DNA from: Pseudomonas sp. P8_241
Lineage (GTDB): Bacteria > Pseudomonadota > Gammaproteobacteria > Pseudomonadales > Pseudomonadaceae
DNA: 64,000 nucleotides
Direction: 5' to 3'
NCBI RefSeq assembly: GCF_034008315.1
Contig: NZ_CP125377.1
Coordinates: 3,236,001 to 3,300,000 of the forward strand
Of the stretch, positions 38,172 to 47,555 are shown in pieces. The position numbers and the translations under genes were made by a program. Under the pieces are notes generated by a model that was given only the letters and a program-made list of their open reading frames with translations, was not told the origin of the DNA and did not search any database. The first letter of the stretch is position 1, and every line of letters begins with the position of its first letter.

Positions 38172-40493
38172 TTACCTGGGGGCGAAGTCATAGTCGTAGA
38201 ACGATTTGGAGTGGCTATGGCCGTATTTGCGTGCCTTGCGCATGTCGACCTGGTTGAGCACCACGCCAAACACCGGCGCCTGGCTTTGCTGGAGCATCGC
38301 CAGGCTTTTTTGCACTTGGCCCACCGGTGTACTGTCGGCTTTGACCACATAGATCACGGCGTCCGAATGCTTGGCCAGCAACAGCGCATCGCTGACCATT
38401 TCGGCAGGAGGCGAATCGATGATGATGTGCCGGTAGCGGGCTTTCAGGACTTCCAGCATCCGTGCGACTCGCGGTGAACTCAGCAGATCCTGCGCCGGTG
38501 GCTGGCGTGGCGAATCGAGTGGATCGCCGGGGGAGGGCAGACGGGGTGAGTTGAACAAATCCATCGAGGGTGGCGACACGCTCCCGGCCGACAGCATGTC
38601 GAGATTGCCGACGGTACGGATGCAATCCTCCAGCCTTGCCGTACCGGCAATCACATTGGCGAACCCCGGGCTGTCCGGCGGGAAGTCAAAGTTCAGTGAC
38701 AACGTGGGTTGGCGCAGGTCGGCATCGATCAGCAGCACTCGCTCCAATGGGGTCAGCGAGCAGGCGAGGTTGTTGGCAATGGTGCTTTTGCCCTCGCCGG
38801 GGACGGTTGAGGTAACCAGTACCACTTGCGACGGTGCTTCGGTGCTTTGCAGCATCAGCCAGGTGCGCAGATTGCGGATGGTCTCGGAGAATCGCGGGTT
38901 GTCGTTGTCCTCGAACAGTCGCGCCAGTTGCCGACGGCTTTTCTTCAGGACCAGCGGCACCACGCTGAGCAATGGGACGTTAAGCGTGCTTTCGATGGTC
39001 TCCTCGGTCCTGAAGGTATTGCTCAGGGTTTCGAACAGGAAGGCCAGCGCTACGCCGATCACGGCGGCCACAACCGCGACAATCGCCACAATCAGCGTCT
39101 TGCGCGGCTTGCTGGCCTCTATCGGTGCAATCGCCGGGTCGACGATGCGGGCCTTGGCCGAATCCATATCGGAGGTGGCGGCGGTTTCTTTCAAGCGGGT
39201 GACGAAGGTTTCGTACAACGCCCGGGTGCTGTCGACTTCACGCTGGTATTCGCGCAACTGGAACTCTTTGCGAGAGATGTTCTGGATCTGCGCCTTGTTG
39301 GTGTTGAACGACTTCTGCAGCGCACCTTCGCTGGCCACCGCGAGCTGATACTGGCGTTCGATACCGGCCACTACCTGCTGCACTTGCAGACGCAAGCTGG
39401 TTTGCGCGGTACGCAGTTCCGATTGTGCGGAAATCAGCGATGGGTGTTTGGGTCCATACCGACCTTGCAGCTCCTCGACCTTGGCTTGTGCCTTGGCCGT
39501 ATCCGCCTGAAATTGCTGGATCAACGGGTTGCTCAGCACCGCCGGTACGCTGGATAGTCGACTCATGTCGCCATTGCTCAAGGATTGCGCCTGGCGGTAC
39601 TGGCTTTCGGCTTCCGCCCGGTTACGGCGCGCGTCGATCATGCGGTTACCGGTCATTTGCAACTCGTTGGCGCTGATGGTCGCCACACCATCGACATCGA
39701 CCAGACCTTGTTCTTCGCGATAAGCCTGGAGTTTGTTCTCAGCCACACGCAGCTTGTCACGCAGTTCGACCAGGCGGGTGTTCATCCAACTGCTGGTGTT
39801 CTGCGATGACTTGAGGCTTGAGTCGAGCTGACTGTCCATGTAGCCCTGGGCCAGGGCATTGGCCGCCGCCGCGGCGAGGTCAGGGTCCGGCAACTCGACG
39901 GCGATTTCGATCAACTGGCTCTTGCCGACGAATTTGACGGTGGTGTGGAGCATCAGGTCCTGGGTGACCTGATTGAACACATCCTCTTCAGTGGGCGCCG
40001 GTTTTTCCGGGGTCAGGTAGCCGAGCCATGGCAGCCATTGTCCGCCATTGAGGTCGGCCAGCCACTTGCGCGGGGTAAACCACGATTGCGATTGTTGGCG
40101 AGGATCGGTCAATGGATTTGTGGTGAGGCCGAGTTTCCTGACCGCCCGTTCCGCCAGATCCCGCGATTGCAGGAGCGCCTGTTGCGTCTGCAAATAGTCC
40201 GCCGTGGTGCTGGCACCGGAATCGGACACCTGCTGGAAAGTCAGCACCGGCGGGGTTTTTTCCTTGATCAGCAACGTAGTGCTGCCAATGTACTGCGGCG
40301 TGATGAACGACAACGCTGCCACCGCAAGCGCACAGCACAGGATGACAAACCAACCGATGTTCCATTTGGCGCGCCAGATGATTCTCCAGAGTTTGAGCAG
40401 ATCAATGGTGTCCGACTCTTCGCTGTGCTGCTGCTGATGATGCAGATGCGCCTGGAGGGGACGTTCGACGTAGGTGCTGGGGCTGTTGTCCAT
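38172..40493 (-). CDS. Wzc-type polysaccharide co-polymerase / tyrosine autokinase
   Basis: The protein has 773 residues. There is a Wzz domain with a first helix near residues 45-65 and a second near 470-490, with a periplasmic coiled-coil between them. The cytoplasmic BY-kinase has Walker A TVPGEGKST at about 560, Walker A' LLIDADLRQP and Walker B IIIDSPP. It controls chain length and export together with the Wza-like protein. An unusual Ser/Pro/Arg-rich repeat (DLFNSPR, DPLDSPR, DLLSSPR) lies at about 640-670, where most homologues have one copy. The C-terminal tyrosine cluster is short (YGHSHSKSFYDYDF). Confidence 0.93.
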   Translation of the reverse strand: MDNSPSTYVERPLQAHLHHQQQHSEESDTIDLLKLWRIIWRAKWNIGWFVILCCALAVAALSFITPQYIGSTTLLIKEKTPPVLTFQQVSDSGASTTADYLQTQQALLQSRDLAERAVRKLGLTTNPLTDPRQQSQSWFTPRKWLADLNGGQWLPWLGYLTPEKPAPTEEDVFNQVTQDLMLHTTVKFVGKSQLIEIAVELPDPDLAAAAANALAQGYMDSQLDSSLKSSQNTSSWMNTRLVELRDKLRVAENKLQAYREEQGLVDVDGVATISANELQMTGNRMIDARRNRAEAESQYRQAQSLSNGDMSRLSSVPAVLSNPLIQQFQADTAKAQAKVEELQGRYGPKHPSLISAQSELRTAQTSLRLQVQQVVAGIERQYQLAVASEGALQKSFNTNKAQIQNISRKEFQLREYQREVDSTRALYETFVTRLKETAATSDMDSAKARIVDPAIAPIEASKPRKTLIVAIVAVVAAVIGVALAFLFETLSNTFRTEETIESTLNVPLLSVVPLVLKKSRRQLARLFEDNDNPRFSETIRNLRTWLMLQSTEAPSQVVLVTSTVPGEGKSTIANNLACSLTPLERVLLIDADLRQPTLSLNFDFPPDSPGFANVIAGTARLEDCIRTVGNLDMLSAGSVSPPSMDLFNSPRLPSPGDPLDSPRQPPAQDLLSSPRVARMLEVLKARYRHIIIDSPPAEMVSDALLLAKHSDAVIYVVKADSTPVGQVQKSLAMLQQSQAPVFGVVLNQVDMRKARKYGHSHSKSFYDYDFAPR

Positions 40494-40495
40494 GA

Positions 40496-41029
40496 TTAGA
40501 AAAAGCCTTGTGCAATGGAAATGGTGTCACCGGGAGAAATGACGGTGGTCTTGGAAACGTCGTCTTCGAGAGGAGGGCTGCCATCACCGCGCAGGATCGT
40601 CACGCGTTTCATCGAAGCTCGCTCGGTCAGGCCGCCACCCAGGGCGATGGCCTTTTCCAGGGTCAGCCCGGGCACGAAGGGGTAACTGCCGGGTTTCTGG
40701 ATTTCACCGTTGATATAGAAGGGGCGGTATTCGATCTGGCTGATGCTGACTTTGGGGTCGACCAGATAACCTTGCTTGAGGCCGTCGACGATGGTCTTTT
40801 CCACCTGATTCGGGGTCTTTCCCTTGGCGACGATTTCACCCAGGAATGGGTAGGAAAACGTCCCGGCGTCGTTGAGTCGGACTTTCTTGACACTCAGTTC
40901 CGGCTCGCCGAAAACGGTAATGCGCAGCACATCGCCAGCCGAAAGTTTGTAATCGACAGCGGGGTCGGCTGCGTGAGTGGCCGAAGCCAGAAACAGCCAT
41001 AACAACAGGCCAAGCAGGCGCGAGTTCAT
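40496..41029 (-). CDS. Wza-like polysaccharide export protein (short OPX form)
   Basis: The protein has 177 residues. Cleavable signal peptide (ending ATHAAD), no lipobox cysteine. A Poly_export domain (YKLSAGDVLRITVFGEPELS) and one SLBB domain (YINGEIQKPGSYPFVPGLTL) follow. It lacks the outer-membrane helix of Wza, so it belongs to the short periplasmic OPX group, which needs a separate outer-membrane channel. The barrel protein encoded just upstream is the natural candidate. It lies 2 nt before the Wzc-like gene. Confidence 0.92.
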   Translation of the reverse strand: MNSRLLGLLLWLFLASATHAADPAVDYKLSAGDVLRITVFGEPELSVKKVRLNDAGTFSYPFLGEIVAKGKTPNQVEKTIVDGLKQGYLVDPKVSISQIEYRPFYINGEIQKPGSYPFVPGLTLEKAIALGGGLTERASMKRVTILRGDGSPPLEDDVSKTTVISPGDTISIAQGFF

Positions 41030-41041
41030 GGGCGAATCCTC

Positions 41042-42202
41042 TTACAGGCTGACGTTGAAGCTGAGTTGGAAGACGTTGCGCGTGAAGCTTTCGTTGTCGG
41101 CATCGGAGTCGTTATCGCGGTACCGATAACCCAGCTCGATATCCAGCCAGCGGCGCATCTTGTAGATCACAGCGAGGTTGTAGTCCTGAAGGTCGTCGGT
41201 GCGGCTTTGGCCTTCGTATTTGTACTGCCCGAAACCGGCCTCGGCCACGCTGGTGATCCGTTCAGTCCAGCCATGGCGCCAGCCCACCTGGGTGAAGGTC
41301 GACTTCACGGCATCGGCGCCATCGTCACCTTCGGCCAGTGCCTGACGGGCCAGGAAGGTAAAGGTCGAGTAGGTGCGTGGTTTCCATTTCAGATCGACTT
41401 GCCAGGTCGGGTTGTCCAGATTCTTCGACGTACTCTCATCGAAGTCTTTTTTCTCGTAACCGATCCGGACCTTGCCGGTCGTGCGCGCTGACAGATCCCA
41501 TTCAGCGCCACCCAAAAGCGCGTCGGACTTACTGCTGCGCGGGCTGTTGGACTGCAGATAGTCGAAGCGGGTGTGATCGTATTCAAGCAAACCTCGGGTG
41601 TTGCTGCCGATTCGGTGATACCAGGTGGTGGTGAAACCCGTGGTATCGCGCTCCTTGTCGTCGTTGATGCCATCGGCATTGTCGTAACGCAGTCGTGCGT
41701 AATTGGCGCCGATGTCGATCTGGTTATCGGCGCTTTTGGCACCGTAGGTGTAAATGCCACCGGCACGCTGGCTTTCAATTTTGTCGTTGATACCGTCCAC
41801 TGCCGTCGACGTCGTGCGTTCATATTTGCGTGCTTCGGCTTCAAGCTTCAGGCGGTGGCGGTCGGTAAACTCCATGACACTGTCAGCGCGCAGGCGCTGC
41901 GAGGTGTACGATGCATCGGACTCCGAGTGATAGATGTAGCGGCTCGGTTGCCAGAGAATCCGCGTGGCGCTATTGCGGTCCTCAGCCTTGAGTTCGAAAG
42001 AGGGCGCCAGTTTGGTCACCATCGAGGACTGAACATCGTGTTCAAGTTCCCTGATGTTGTCGTCGTGACTTTCTGATAAGCCAAACGTGGGCACGAACTG
42101 AAATCCATAGATATCAATCGACTGCGGATCGAGACTCCAGGCCATGCCGGGGTACAAAGAAGCCATGAGTAGCGCAAAAGGACAGTGCGACTTTAGGGAC
42201 AT
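41042..42202 (-). CDS. Outer-membrane beta-barrel of an exopolysaccharide export system
   Basis: The protein has 386 residues. Signal peptide ending near GMAWSLD. The rest is alternating amphipathic strands ending in NVFQLSFNVSL, a barrel C-terminal signature with terminal Leu. It resembles the BBP2/EpsL-type 16-18-stranded putative porins found beside short Wza-like proteins. Likely role: outer-membrane pore for the polymer. Named by family pattern and context. Confidence 0.8.
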   Translation of the reverse strand: MSLKSHCPFALLMASLYPGMAWSLDPQSIDIYGFQFVPTFGLSESHDDNIRELEHDVQSSMVTKLAPSFELKAEDRNSATRILWQPSRYIYHSESDASYTSQRLRADSVMEFTDRHRLKLEAEARKYERTTSTAVDGINDKIESQRAGGIYTYGAKSADNQIDIGANYARLRYDNADGINDDKERDTTGFTTTWYHRIGSNTRGLLEYDHTRFDYLQSNSPRSSKSDALLGGAEWDLSARTTGKVRIGYEKKDFDESTSKNLDNPTWQVDLKWKPRTYSTFTFLARQALAEGDDGADAVKSTFTQVGWRHGWTERITSVAEAGFGQYKYEGQSRTDDLQDYNLAVIYKMRRWLDIELGYRYRDNDSDADNESFTRNVFQLSFNVSL

Positions 42203-42248
42203 ATCGTGATTCCCGAAAATTGATAAGCCAGGCAGGATTTTCTTGAAG

Positions 42249-42767
42249 TCAGGATCGTTGGCGTTCGAGATAACTCAGGGGAACGCAAACATGTTGTTGT
42301 CGATTGAGAAACTGCAGCAGGAGCATCACTCGCTCCGCACCCAGCATTGACAGAAAGACGCCTTCCAGCGGCGACAACGGACCGTGGACGATTTGCAGTT
42401 TTTCACCGGGTTCGAGTACCTGGACTGAATCGGGGTCCAGGGATTCAAGGCAGCGCACGCGTAAATGCTCGATGACCTGATCGGCCACGATTGCCGGTAC
42501 GTGATTGAATTCGACGATGCGACTGACGCCGCGCGTTGAGCGGATGGGCGCCCAGTGATCCTCGCGGCTCAATTGAATGAAGAGGTAACCGGGAAAGAGG
42601 AATTCCAGCACCCTTTGCGGTTTGCCGCGAACCAGTCGTTCACTGACGAGCTGAGGGCAAAACGTAACGTAGTTCTGTTGCAAAAGGTTGATTCTGGCCC
42701 GTTCATCCTGGCGGGGCTTGCACTGCAATAGATACCAGCTGGAAGTATTGGGGGTAGGGGTGTGCAT
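42249..42767 (-). CDS. rfaH: RfaH/NusG-like specialised antiterminator
   Basis: The protein has 172 residues. NGN domain: SSWYLLQCKPRQDERARINL, then FPGYLFIQLS and IRSTRGVSRIVEF. A KOW-type end follows: GEKLQIVHGPLSPLEGVFLSML. It binds RNA polymerase and suppresses termination and pausing in long operons. It is the first gene of the 16.7-kb exopolysaccharide operon, as found for several NusG paralogues encoded inside the operons they control. Whether this is true RfaH or a separate paralogue cannot be decided from one sequence. Confidence 0.88.
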   Translation of the reverse strand: MHTPTPNTSSWYLLQCKPRQDERARINLLQQNYVTFCPQLVSERLVRGKPQRVLEFLFPGYLFIQLSREDHWAPIRSTRGVSRIVEFNHVPAIVADQVIEHLRVRCLESLDPDSVQVLEPGEKLQIVHGPLSPLEGVFLSMLGAERVMLLLQFLNRQQHVCVPLSYLERQRS

Positions 42768-43578
42768 TCAGGAAAACTCCGTACTTAGCGCATTTTTAAG
42801 CATGCAAAGCCTGATGGCAGGGTTGAGCAGACAGCATGCTTGCTAGTAGGTAGTAGGCTTATTCAAGCCTTTAAAAGAACAATCCCAGATGCTCGAATGT
42901 TGTTATTGGCAGGGGTGGGTGTTTCAAAAATGAAATAGATGTGTTTCAAATTTGAATCAGTTCCGAGAAGTGCTTATCTCTCTCTGTTGATATGCCGTTC
43001 ACTTTCGTTAAGGCAAAGCTACCGCACGGTGCGCACTTGGCGCCCTGGGAAGAAGTTGTTTCAGTTGTTGCCCGGATCTATCAATACCAGGATTAGATTG
43101 AACTCATTAGGTATTCACATGGGCGGTTATAGTTATCGACTACTCTAACCCTCATGTCAAACACCAAGAGTCAAAAAGGATGCCTTTTATCGAATTGCGA
43201 GTTTTTGGTGGTGTAAGTGATTGATTTGGAAGGTCGTAATATTTTTGTCGGACAAATTAAACTTTCCGAAATGGCTGCAGTCACTTCAGGCTAGTTTGAT
43301 TGGCAGGCAAAGGGTAAGGGCAGGGTATATATCGAAAGTATCATGACCGACACATATTACGTTTTTGCGTAATTTTGGTGCATAAGTTATGAAGAGGCAA
43401 TTTGCGGCACCATAATGTTTCAGTGGCTATAAGGTTATTGCTCTTCAAATGCCTTTTTCGCTTCGTTTATGAGCGTCGATCTTTTATATCTGCTGATCGC
43501 TACCTTTGATCTGCTAACGCAACAGAGCGTGAATTTCGTGCTGCACTTGATCGCACACTCGAACAAGGAGCGATCAGC
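42768..43578. other. AT-rich regulatory gap, 811 bp
   Basis: This is a divergent region between the exopolysaccharide operon (minus) and the alcohol dehydrogenase gene (plus), clearly lower in GC than the genes on either side. It has room for a long 5' leader of the operon and contains the ops-like site described separately. No gene was supported; open frames here lack ribosome sites and family matches. Confidence 0.6.
43013..43029 (-). promoter_or_regulatory. Putative ops (RfaH recruitment) element
   Basis: On the minus strand the text is GTGCGGTAGCTTTGCC. The ops consensus is GGCGGTAGNNTNN, and only the first position differs. It lies about 250 nt upstream of the RfaH-like gene and in the same orientation as the operon, the expected place and direction for a leader ops element. 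A 12-base match arises by chance now and then, so the position is the main support. Confidence 0.4.
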
Positions 43579-44652
43579 ATGGCAACCATGAAAGCGGCTG
43601 TCTTCATCGAAAAAAACCGTATCGTACTTCAGGACAAGCCCATTCCCGAGGTGGGCCCACTCGACGCATTGATCCGAATCACCACCACTACCATTTGTGG
43701 CACGGATGTCCACATCCTGCGTGGTGAGTACCCGGTAGCGAAGGGGCTGACTGTTGGCCACGAACCCGTAGGCATCATCGAACGGCTTGGCTCGCAAGTG
43801 CGCGGCTTCAGCGAAGGGCAGCGGGTGATTGCCGGCGCGATAACCCCCAGCGGGCATAGCTACGCCTGTCTGTGTGGCTGCGGCTCGCAGGATGGTCCCG
43901 ATACCCGGCACGGCTTCAGGGCCACCGGTGGCTGGAAGTTCGGCAACATCATCGATGGCTGTCAGGCGCAATACGTTCTGGTACCGGATGCGCAGGCCAA
44001 TCTGTGCCCGATTCCGGACGGCCTCAGCGACGAACAGGTGCTGATGTGTCCGGACATCATGTCCACCGGTTTTTCCGGAGCTGAACGGGCGAACGTGGAA
44101 ATCGGCGATACCGTCGCGGTATTCGCACTGGGGCCGATCGGTCTCTGTGCCGTGGCCGGTGCACGGCTCAAAGGCGCTACTACCATCATTGGCGTCGATG
44201 CGGTTGCCGAGCGAATGAACGTGGCCAAGGGTTTGGGCGCGACGCATGTGGTCAACTTCAAGGAGGGTGACGTGGTCGAGCAGATCATGGCAATGACCGA
44301 TGGCCGCGGCGTCGATGTGTCCATTGAGGCCTTGGGCACCCAGGGTACCTTTGAGTCGGCGCTGCGGGTTTTACGCCCGGGTGGGCGACTGTCCAGTCTC
44401 GGCGTTTACTCCAGCGACCTGCGGATACCACTTGACGCTTTTGCCGCGGGTCTGGGCGACTACAGCATCCTCAGCACGCTTTGCCCGGGTGGCAAGGAAC
44501 GCATGCGTCGATTGATGGCGGTGGTAGCGAGTGAGGGTGTGGACTTGTCACCGCTGGTGACTCACCGTTTCAAACTCGACGATATCGAGGCGGCCTATGA
44601 CCTTTTCGCGCATCAGCGCGACGGGGTGATGAAAGTGGCGATTACGCCTTGA
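43579..44652 (+). CDS. Zinc-dependent alcohol dehydrogenase (MDR family)
   Basis: The protein has 357 residues. Catalytic-zinc ligands lie in TICGTDVHI (Cys) and VGHEPVGI (His, Glu). VFALGPIGLCAVAGARLKGA is the Rossmann nucleotide loop. The segment CLCGCGSQDGPDTRHGF replaces the usual four-cysteine structural-zinc loop, as in tetrameric secondary-alcohol dehydrogenases. Likely NAD(P)-dependent oxidation of a short secondary alcohol; substrate not determined. AAGGAG lies upstream of ATG. Confidence 0.92.
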   Translation: MATMKAAVFIEKNRIVLQDKPIPEVGPLDALIRITTTTICGTDVHILRGEYPVAKGLTVGHEPVGIIERLGSQVRGFSEGQRVIAGAITPSGHSYACLCGCGSQDGPDTRHGFRATGGWKFGNIIDGCQAQYVLVPDAQANLCPIPDGLSDEQVLMCPDIMSTGFSGAERANVEIGDTVAVFALGPIGLCAVAGARLKGATTIIGVDAVAERMNVAKGLGATHVVNFKEGDVVEQIMAMTDGRGVDVSIEALGTQGTFESALRVLRPGGRLSSLGVYSSDLRIPLDAFAAGLGDYSILSTLCPGGKERMRRLMAVVASEGVDLSPLVTHRFKLDDIEAAYDLFAHQRDGVMKVAITP

Positions 44653-44764
44653 TCCATTTCCTGCGCGAGTAACAGTCCATCGCAAGTGCAGGGTCATCCC
44701 TGTTGGGTGGACGCAGACGCAGCGCTGCATCGCGAAACGGGTCCTGCCCATCTACTGGAGTGAC

Positions 44765-44902
44765 TTGAACTTATTTCGGTGTGACACCACCGGTTATGCA
44801 GAGAGTGCCGTTATCGGTACCGGTCAGCTTCAGGCTGGCATGCAGGTACTGACGAAGCCGTTTGCGGTAGACAGCCTCGGAGACCGTGCACGGGAGCTCT
44901 AG
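44765..44902 (+). pseudogene. Remnant of a hybrid histidine kinase receiver-domain C-terminus
   Basis: In one frame, ggt at 44792 onward reads GYAESAVIGTGQLQAGMQVL then TKPFAVDSLGDRAREL and ends at TAG 44900-44902. This is the usual end of receiver domains in Pseudomonas hybrid kinases (TSGYAD...GMQVLTKPF...RIREL), including the conserved lysine of TKPF. The upstream part of such a gene is absent, so this is a decayed tail between two intact dehydrogenase genes. Confidence 0.65.
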
Positions 44903-44959
44903 GCCAAGTAGTCTCTGCTTTATGCTTTTTGACGTCCCGACATGGAGGTTTTTTCAATA

Positions 44960-45781
44960 ATGGCCAATAAACTGAATTGCAGAATCGCGGTAGTGACAGG
45001 GGCGGCTCAAGGGATTGGCGCCGCGATTGCACGACGCTTCGTACAGGAAGGCTGCTTTGTTTATGTCACCGATATAAACGATGAACTCGGCAGCACCGTT
45101 GCAGCTTCGTTAGGGGGCCGCGCCTGTTATCTGCGCCTGGATGTACGCTGTGAAGAAGATTGGCAGCGAGTGATGATGCAGGTCTTGAAGGAGCGTGGTA
45201 GCTGGAACGTTTTGGTCAATAACGCGGGCATTACCGGATTTGAGCAAGGCGCCGTACAGCATGATCCGGAACATGCGCGCCTGGAGGACTGGCGCGCTGT
45301 GCATCAGACCAATCTCGACGGTGTCTTCCTGGGTTGCAAATACGCCATTCGCGCCATGCGCCATTCAGGGGCCGGTTCAATAATCAACATCTCCTCTCGC
45401 TCGGGCCTGGTCGGCATTCCAGGTGCCGCCGCGTACGCGTCGTCCAAGGCAGCCGTTCGCAATCACACCAAGACGGTGGCACTTTACTGTGCCGAGCAAG
45501 GGCTGAACGTAAGATGCAACTCGATTCATCCCGCCGCCATCCTCACTCCGATATGGGAGCCCATGTTGGGTGACGATGCAGGTCGTGAAGAGCGAATGTC
45601 CGCCCTGATTCGGGACACTCCGCTCAGACGATTCGGAATGCCCGAAGAAGTGGCAGCCGTGGCCTTGTTACTCGCCTCGGATGAAGCGACGTATATTACT
45701 GGCAGTGAGTTCAACATTGATGGTGGTCTGCTGGCAGGGTCCGCGGCGACGCCAGAGGTGGTGAATGAGTCCTTAAAATAA
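44960..45781 (+). CDS. SDR-family oxidoreductase (3-oxoacyl-ACP reductase-like)
   Basis: The protein has 273 residues. [14 protein letters not shown] cofactor loop, NNAG, catalytic Ser in NISSRS and YASSK with the catalytic Tyr and Lys. The GGAGG at 44944-44948 lies about 11 nt before ATG 44960, which is preferred over the in-frame ATG 44942 that would swallow it. The lipoprotein gene on the other strand overlaps the 3' end by 9 bp. The substrate is not known; proximity to the alcohol dehydrogenase does not prove a joint pathway. Confidence 0.9.
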   Translation: MANKLNCRIAVVTGAAQGIGAAIARRFVQEGCFVYVTDINDELGSTVAASLGGRACYLRLDVRCEEDWQRVMMQVLKERGSWNVLVNNAGITGFEQGAVQHDPEHARLEDWRAVHQTNLDGVFLGCKYAIRAMRHSGAGSIINISSRSGLVGIPGAAAYASSKAAVRNHTKTVALYCAEQGLNVRCNSIHPAAILTPIWEPMLGDDAGREERMSALIRDTPLRRFGMPEEVAAVALLLASDEATYITGSEFNIDGGLLAGSAATPEVVNESLK

Positions 45782-46168
45782 CCTCGTTATTTCATTCAAG
45801 TTGCGATCCTGGACTTGAGTGCTGGGTCTATGGCGATACGCGACTGCTAAAAAAGCCACGCCTTCGTAGTCGCAGCGAATTGAAAAAGTCATACCTTCAC
45901 GAAACCCAAAGACAGATCTGTCTCCTGCATCAACAAAATATCTCGCTCTGGTAAGGGCGGTTCGGGCGTGCTTCAGGCAGTCAGTTTGGCTAAGCGAGTG
46001 TTGTATCCAGCTCGTAGTGACACGCACAGACGAAGTCTCGCTATCATCGATAGGTGGTCGCTCAAGTTGCTTGGTGGGTTCATTACTGCTGCAAGCGGTC
46101 ATCCCCACCAGGATTACAGAAAGAAAAAAACCAACACGAAGTCTCGAATGCTTAAGTGAATTTCGCAT
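45773..46168 (-). CDS. Small lipoprotein, unknown function
   Basis: The protein has 131 residues. Signal peptide [16 protein letters not shown] with a lipobox-type end (MTAC then SSNEP). The mature part has two further cysteines ([14 protein letters not shown]) that could form a disulfide. It overlaps the convergent SDR gene by 9 bp. No family recognised. Confidence 0.65.
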   Translation of the reverse strand: MRNSLKHSRLRVGFFLSVILVGMTACSSNEPTKQLERPPIDDSETSSVRVTTSWIQHSLSQTDCLKHARTALTRARYFVDAGDRSVFGFREGMTFSIRCDYEGVAFLAVAYRHRPSTQVQDRNLNEITRLF

Positions 46169-46788
46169 CCCGGGGGCGTTCCTCTGACGATGTGCCGTGA
46201 ATGAAATTGCAGTTACTAACGTAATAGCGGGTTTCTGTCCGTTTGCTACCTGTGATCAGCGAATGCGACCAATGGTCGTAGACATGGTCGTAGGTGGACC
46301 GTCATCCAGTTTATCGATAATTAGCCGAGTCTGAATTTGCAATTTTTGCTCAAGGTCGCATCATGCACTCAAGCCTGAGTCAGTAGCGTTTGACTTTCCG
46401 TCAACTTTGGAAACTAAGGTTTTCTATTTTGTGAATTTCTCCCAACCGCTCAAGCAACTCGGCGTAAGTGCCGTCAACTATTGCGCAAGATTGTGAAGTT
46501 CAGCGAGCCGGCTACGCAAAGCCAAATAACGCTAAAAAAAGGACGCCCAGGAAAGGGAAAAGTTTGAATCAGAGATGATGTTTCTCTTGTTCACTGAATC
46601 TACCTCTAACCACCGCGTTGACGGGGTAAGGCGTTTGTCATGAGGCAGTTACTCCGGCTTCATCAGCCGGCAAGCGTCATTTAGTCCACTCGACGTCACC
46701 AGCGGTCATGTCCCCCATCGGAAAACATCGTTCGTCGCTTGCGATGGTGGCGAATAGCCGCTAAACAGAAAGGGTGATTGGAGAGAAC
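46169..46788. other. Intergenic gap, 620 bp
   Basis: AT-richer than surrounding genes. A hairpin CCGGCT-TCATC-AGCCGG lies at about 46652-46668. No gene or tRNA was found. The composition and lack of coding signal fit an accessory-region spacer. Confidence 0.45.
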
Positions 46789-47034
46789 ATGAATATGATT
46801 TCAAGATTTGTTGTTGTCCCCGCGATCCCAATAGAAACGGGATGCATGCGCAGCGGAACGCGCTTCTACTGCGAAACGGCTCCGATAGGTTTCAACGTCT
46901 ATGACAATGAAGAAAAGCTTCGCCTGAAGATGGCCTTTCAGACACGTGCAGAAGCTGATGAAGCTTGCCGAGCGTTGAATGAGGAACGGCTCAAAAGCAT
47001 GCTTTCAGAGCGAGAGGCTATGCCTGCTCTGTAG
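46789..47034 (+). CDS. Small protein, unknown function
   Basis: The protein has about 81 residues from ATG 46789 (GGAGAG just upstream; GTG 46774 is the earlier alternative). It has a short N-terminal strand region, then an acidic/basic helix with the ending FQTRAEADEACRALNEER. That ending resembles the tail of the oppositely oriented small gene at 47091-47285 (FKVRTEAEAVCSRLND). No signal peptide or known domain. Confidence 0.55.
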   Translation: MNMISRFVVVPAIPIETGCMRSGTRFYCETAPIGFNVYDNEEKLRLKMAFQTRAEADEACRALNEERLKSMLSEREAMPAL

Positions 47035-47090
47035 CTGATCGACAAAAATCGATGTGTTGGTTTTGTAGTTCACCCCAGGTCAGAGATTGC

Positions 47091-47285
47091 CTACTGGCGC
47101 CATTTTTTTACCACTGGTTGAGGGCATCCATCGTTCAACCTGGAACAGACGGCTTCAGCCTCTGTCCTGACTTTGAAGACTCCATGCTTGCTGGCCGATC
47201 CTCCTTCTACAAGATCAACGACCCTGTATCGCTTGCTGCCATCCTCTAGCGCAGTGGTTTCGATCACTCTGAGTCTTGCGTGCAT
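47091..47285 (-). CDS. Small protein, unknown function, similar to neighbour
   Basis: The protein has 64 residues from ATG 47285, with GGAAAG upstream. It starts MHARLRVIETTALEDGSKRY, then has VEGG and a helical FKVRTEAEAVCSRLND ending. The end shares its RTEAEA.C..LN pattern with the small gene on the other strand, so the pair may have a common origin. No family recognised. Confidence 0.5.
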   Translation of the reverse strand: MHARLRVIETTALEDGSKRYRVVDLVEGGSASKHGVFKVRTEAEAVCSRLNDGCPQPVVKKWRQ

Positions 47286-47555
47286 GGTTGCTTTCCGTGC
47301 ATGACATTGGTGAACCACAACTACCGGCAAAACAAGACGCTTTCAAGAACAAGGTGGGACTTAACCAAGACAATTTATGACAGTGTCATGAGGTGGCTTC
47401 GAAGAAAGGGCGACTTGGCGGTCGTTTCGGTGTAAGCAATTTCTGCCCAAGCCGCTGTCATCGGCCAACAGGCTTGGCTCGCCAGCTTGAATCCCTCAGA
47501 TACTTGCTGAGCCTCCCCAGAGGGCGATTCAGTCATCAGAAACGCGTCACAAGCC

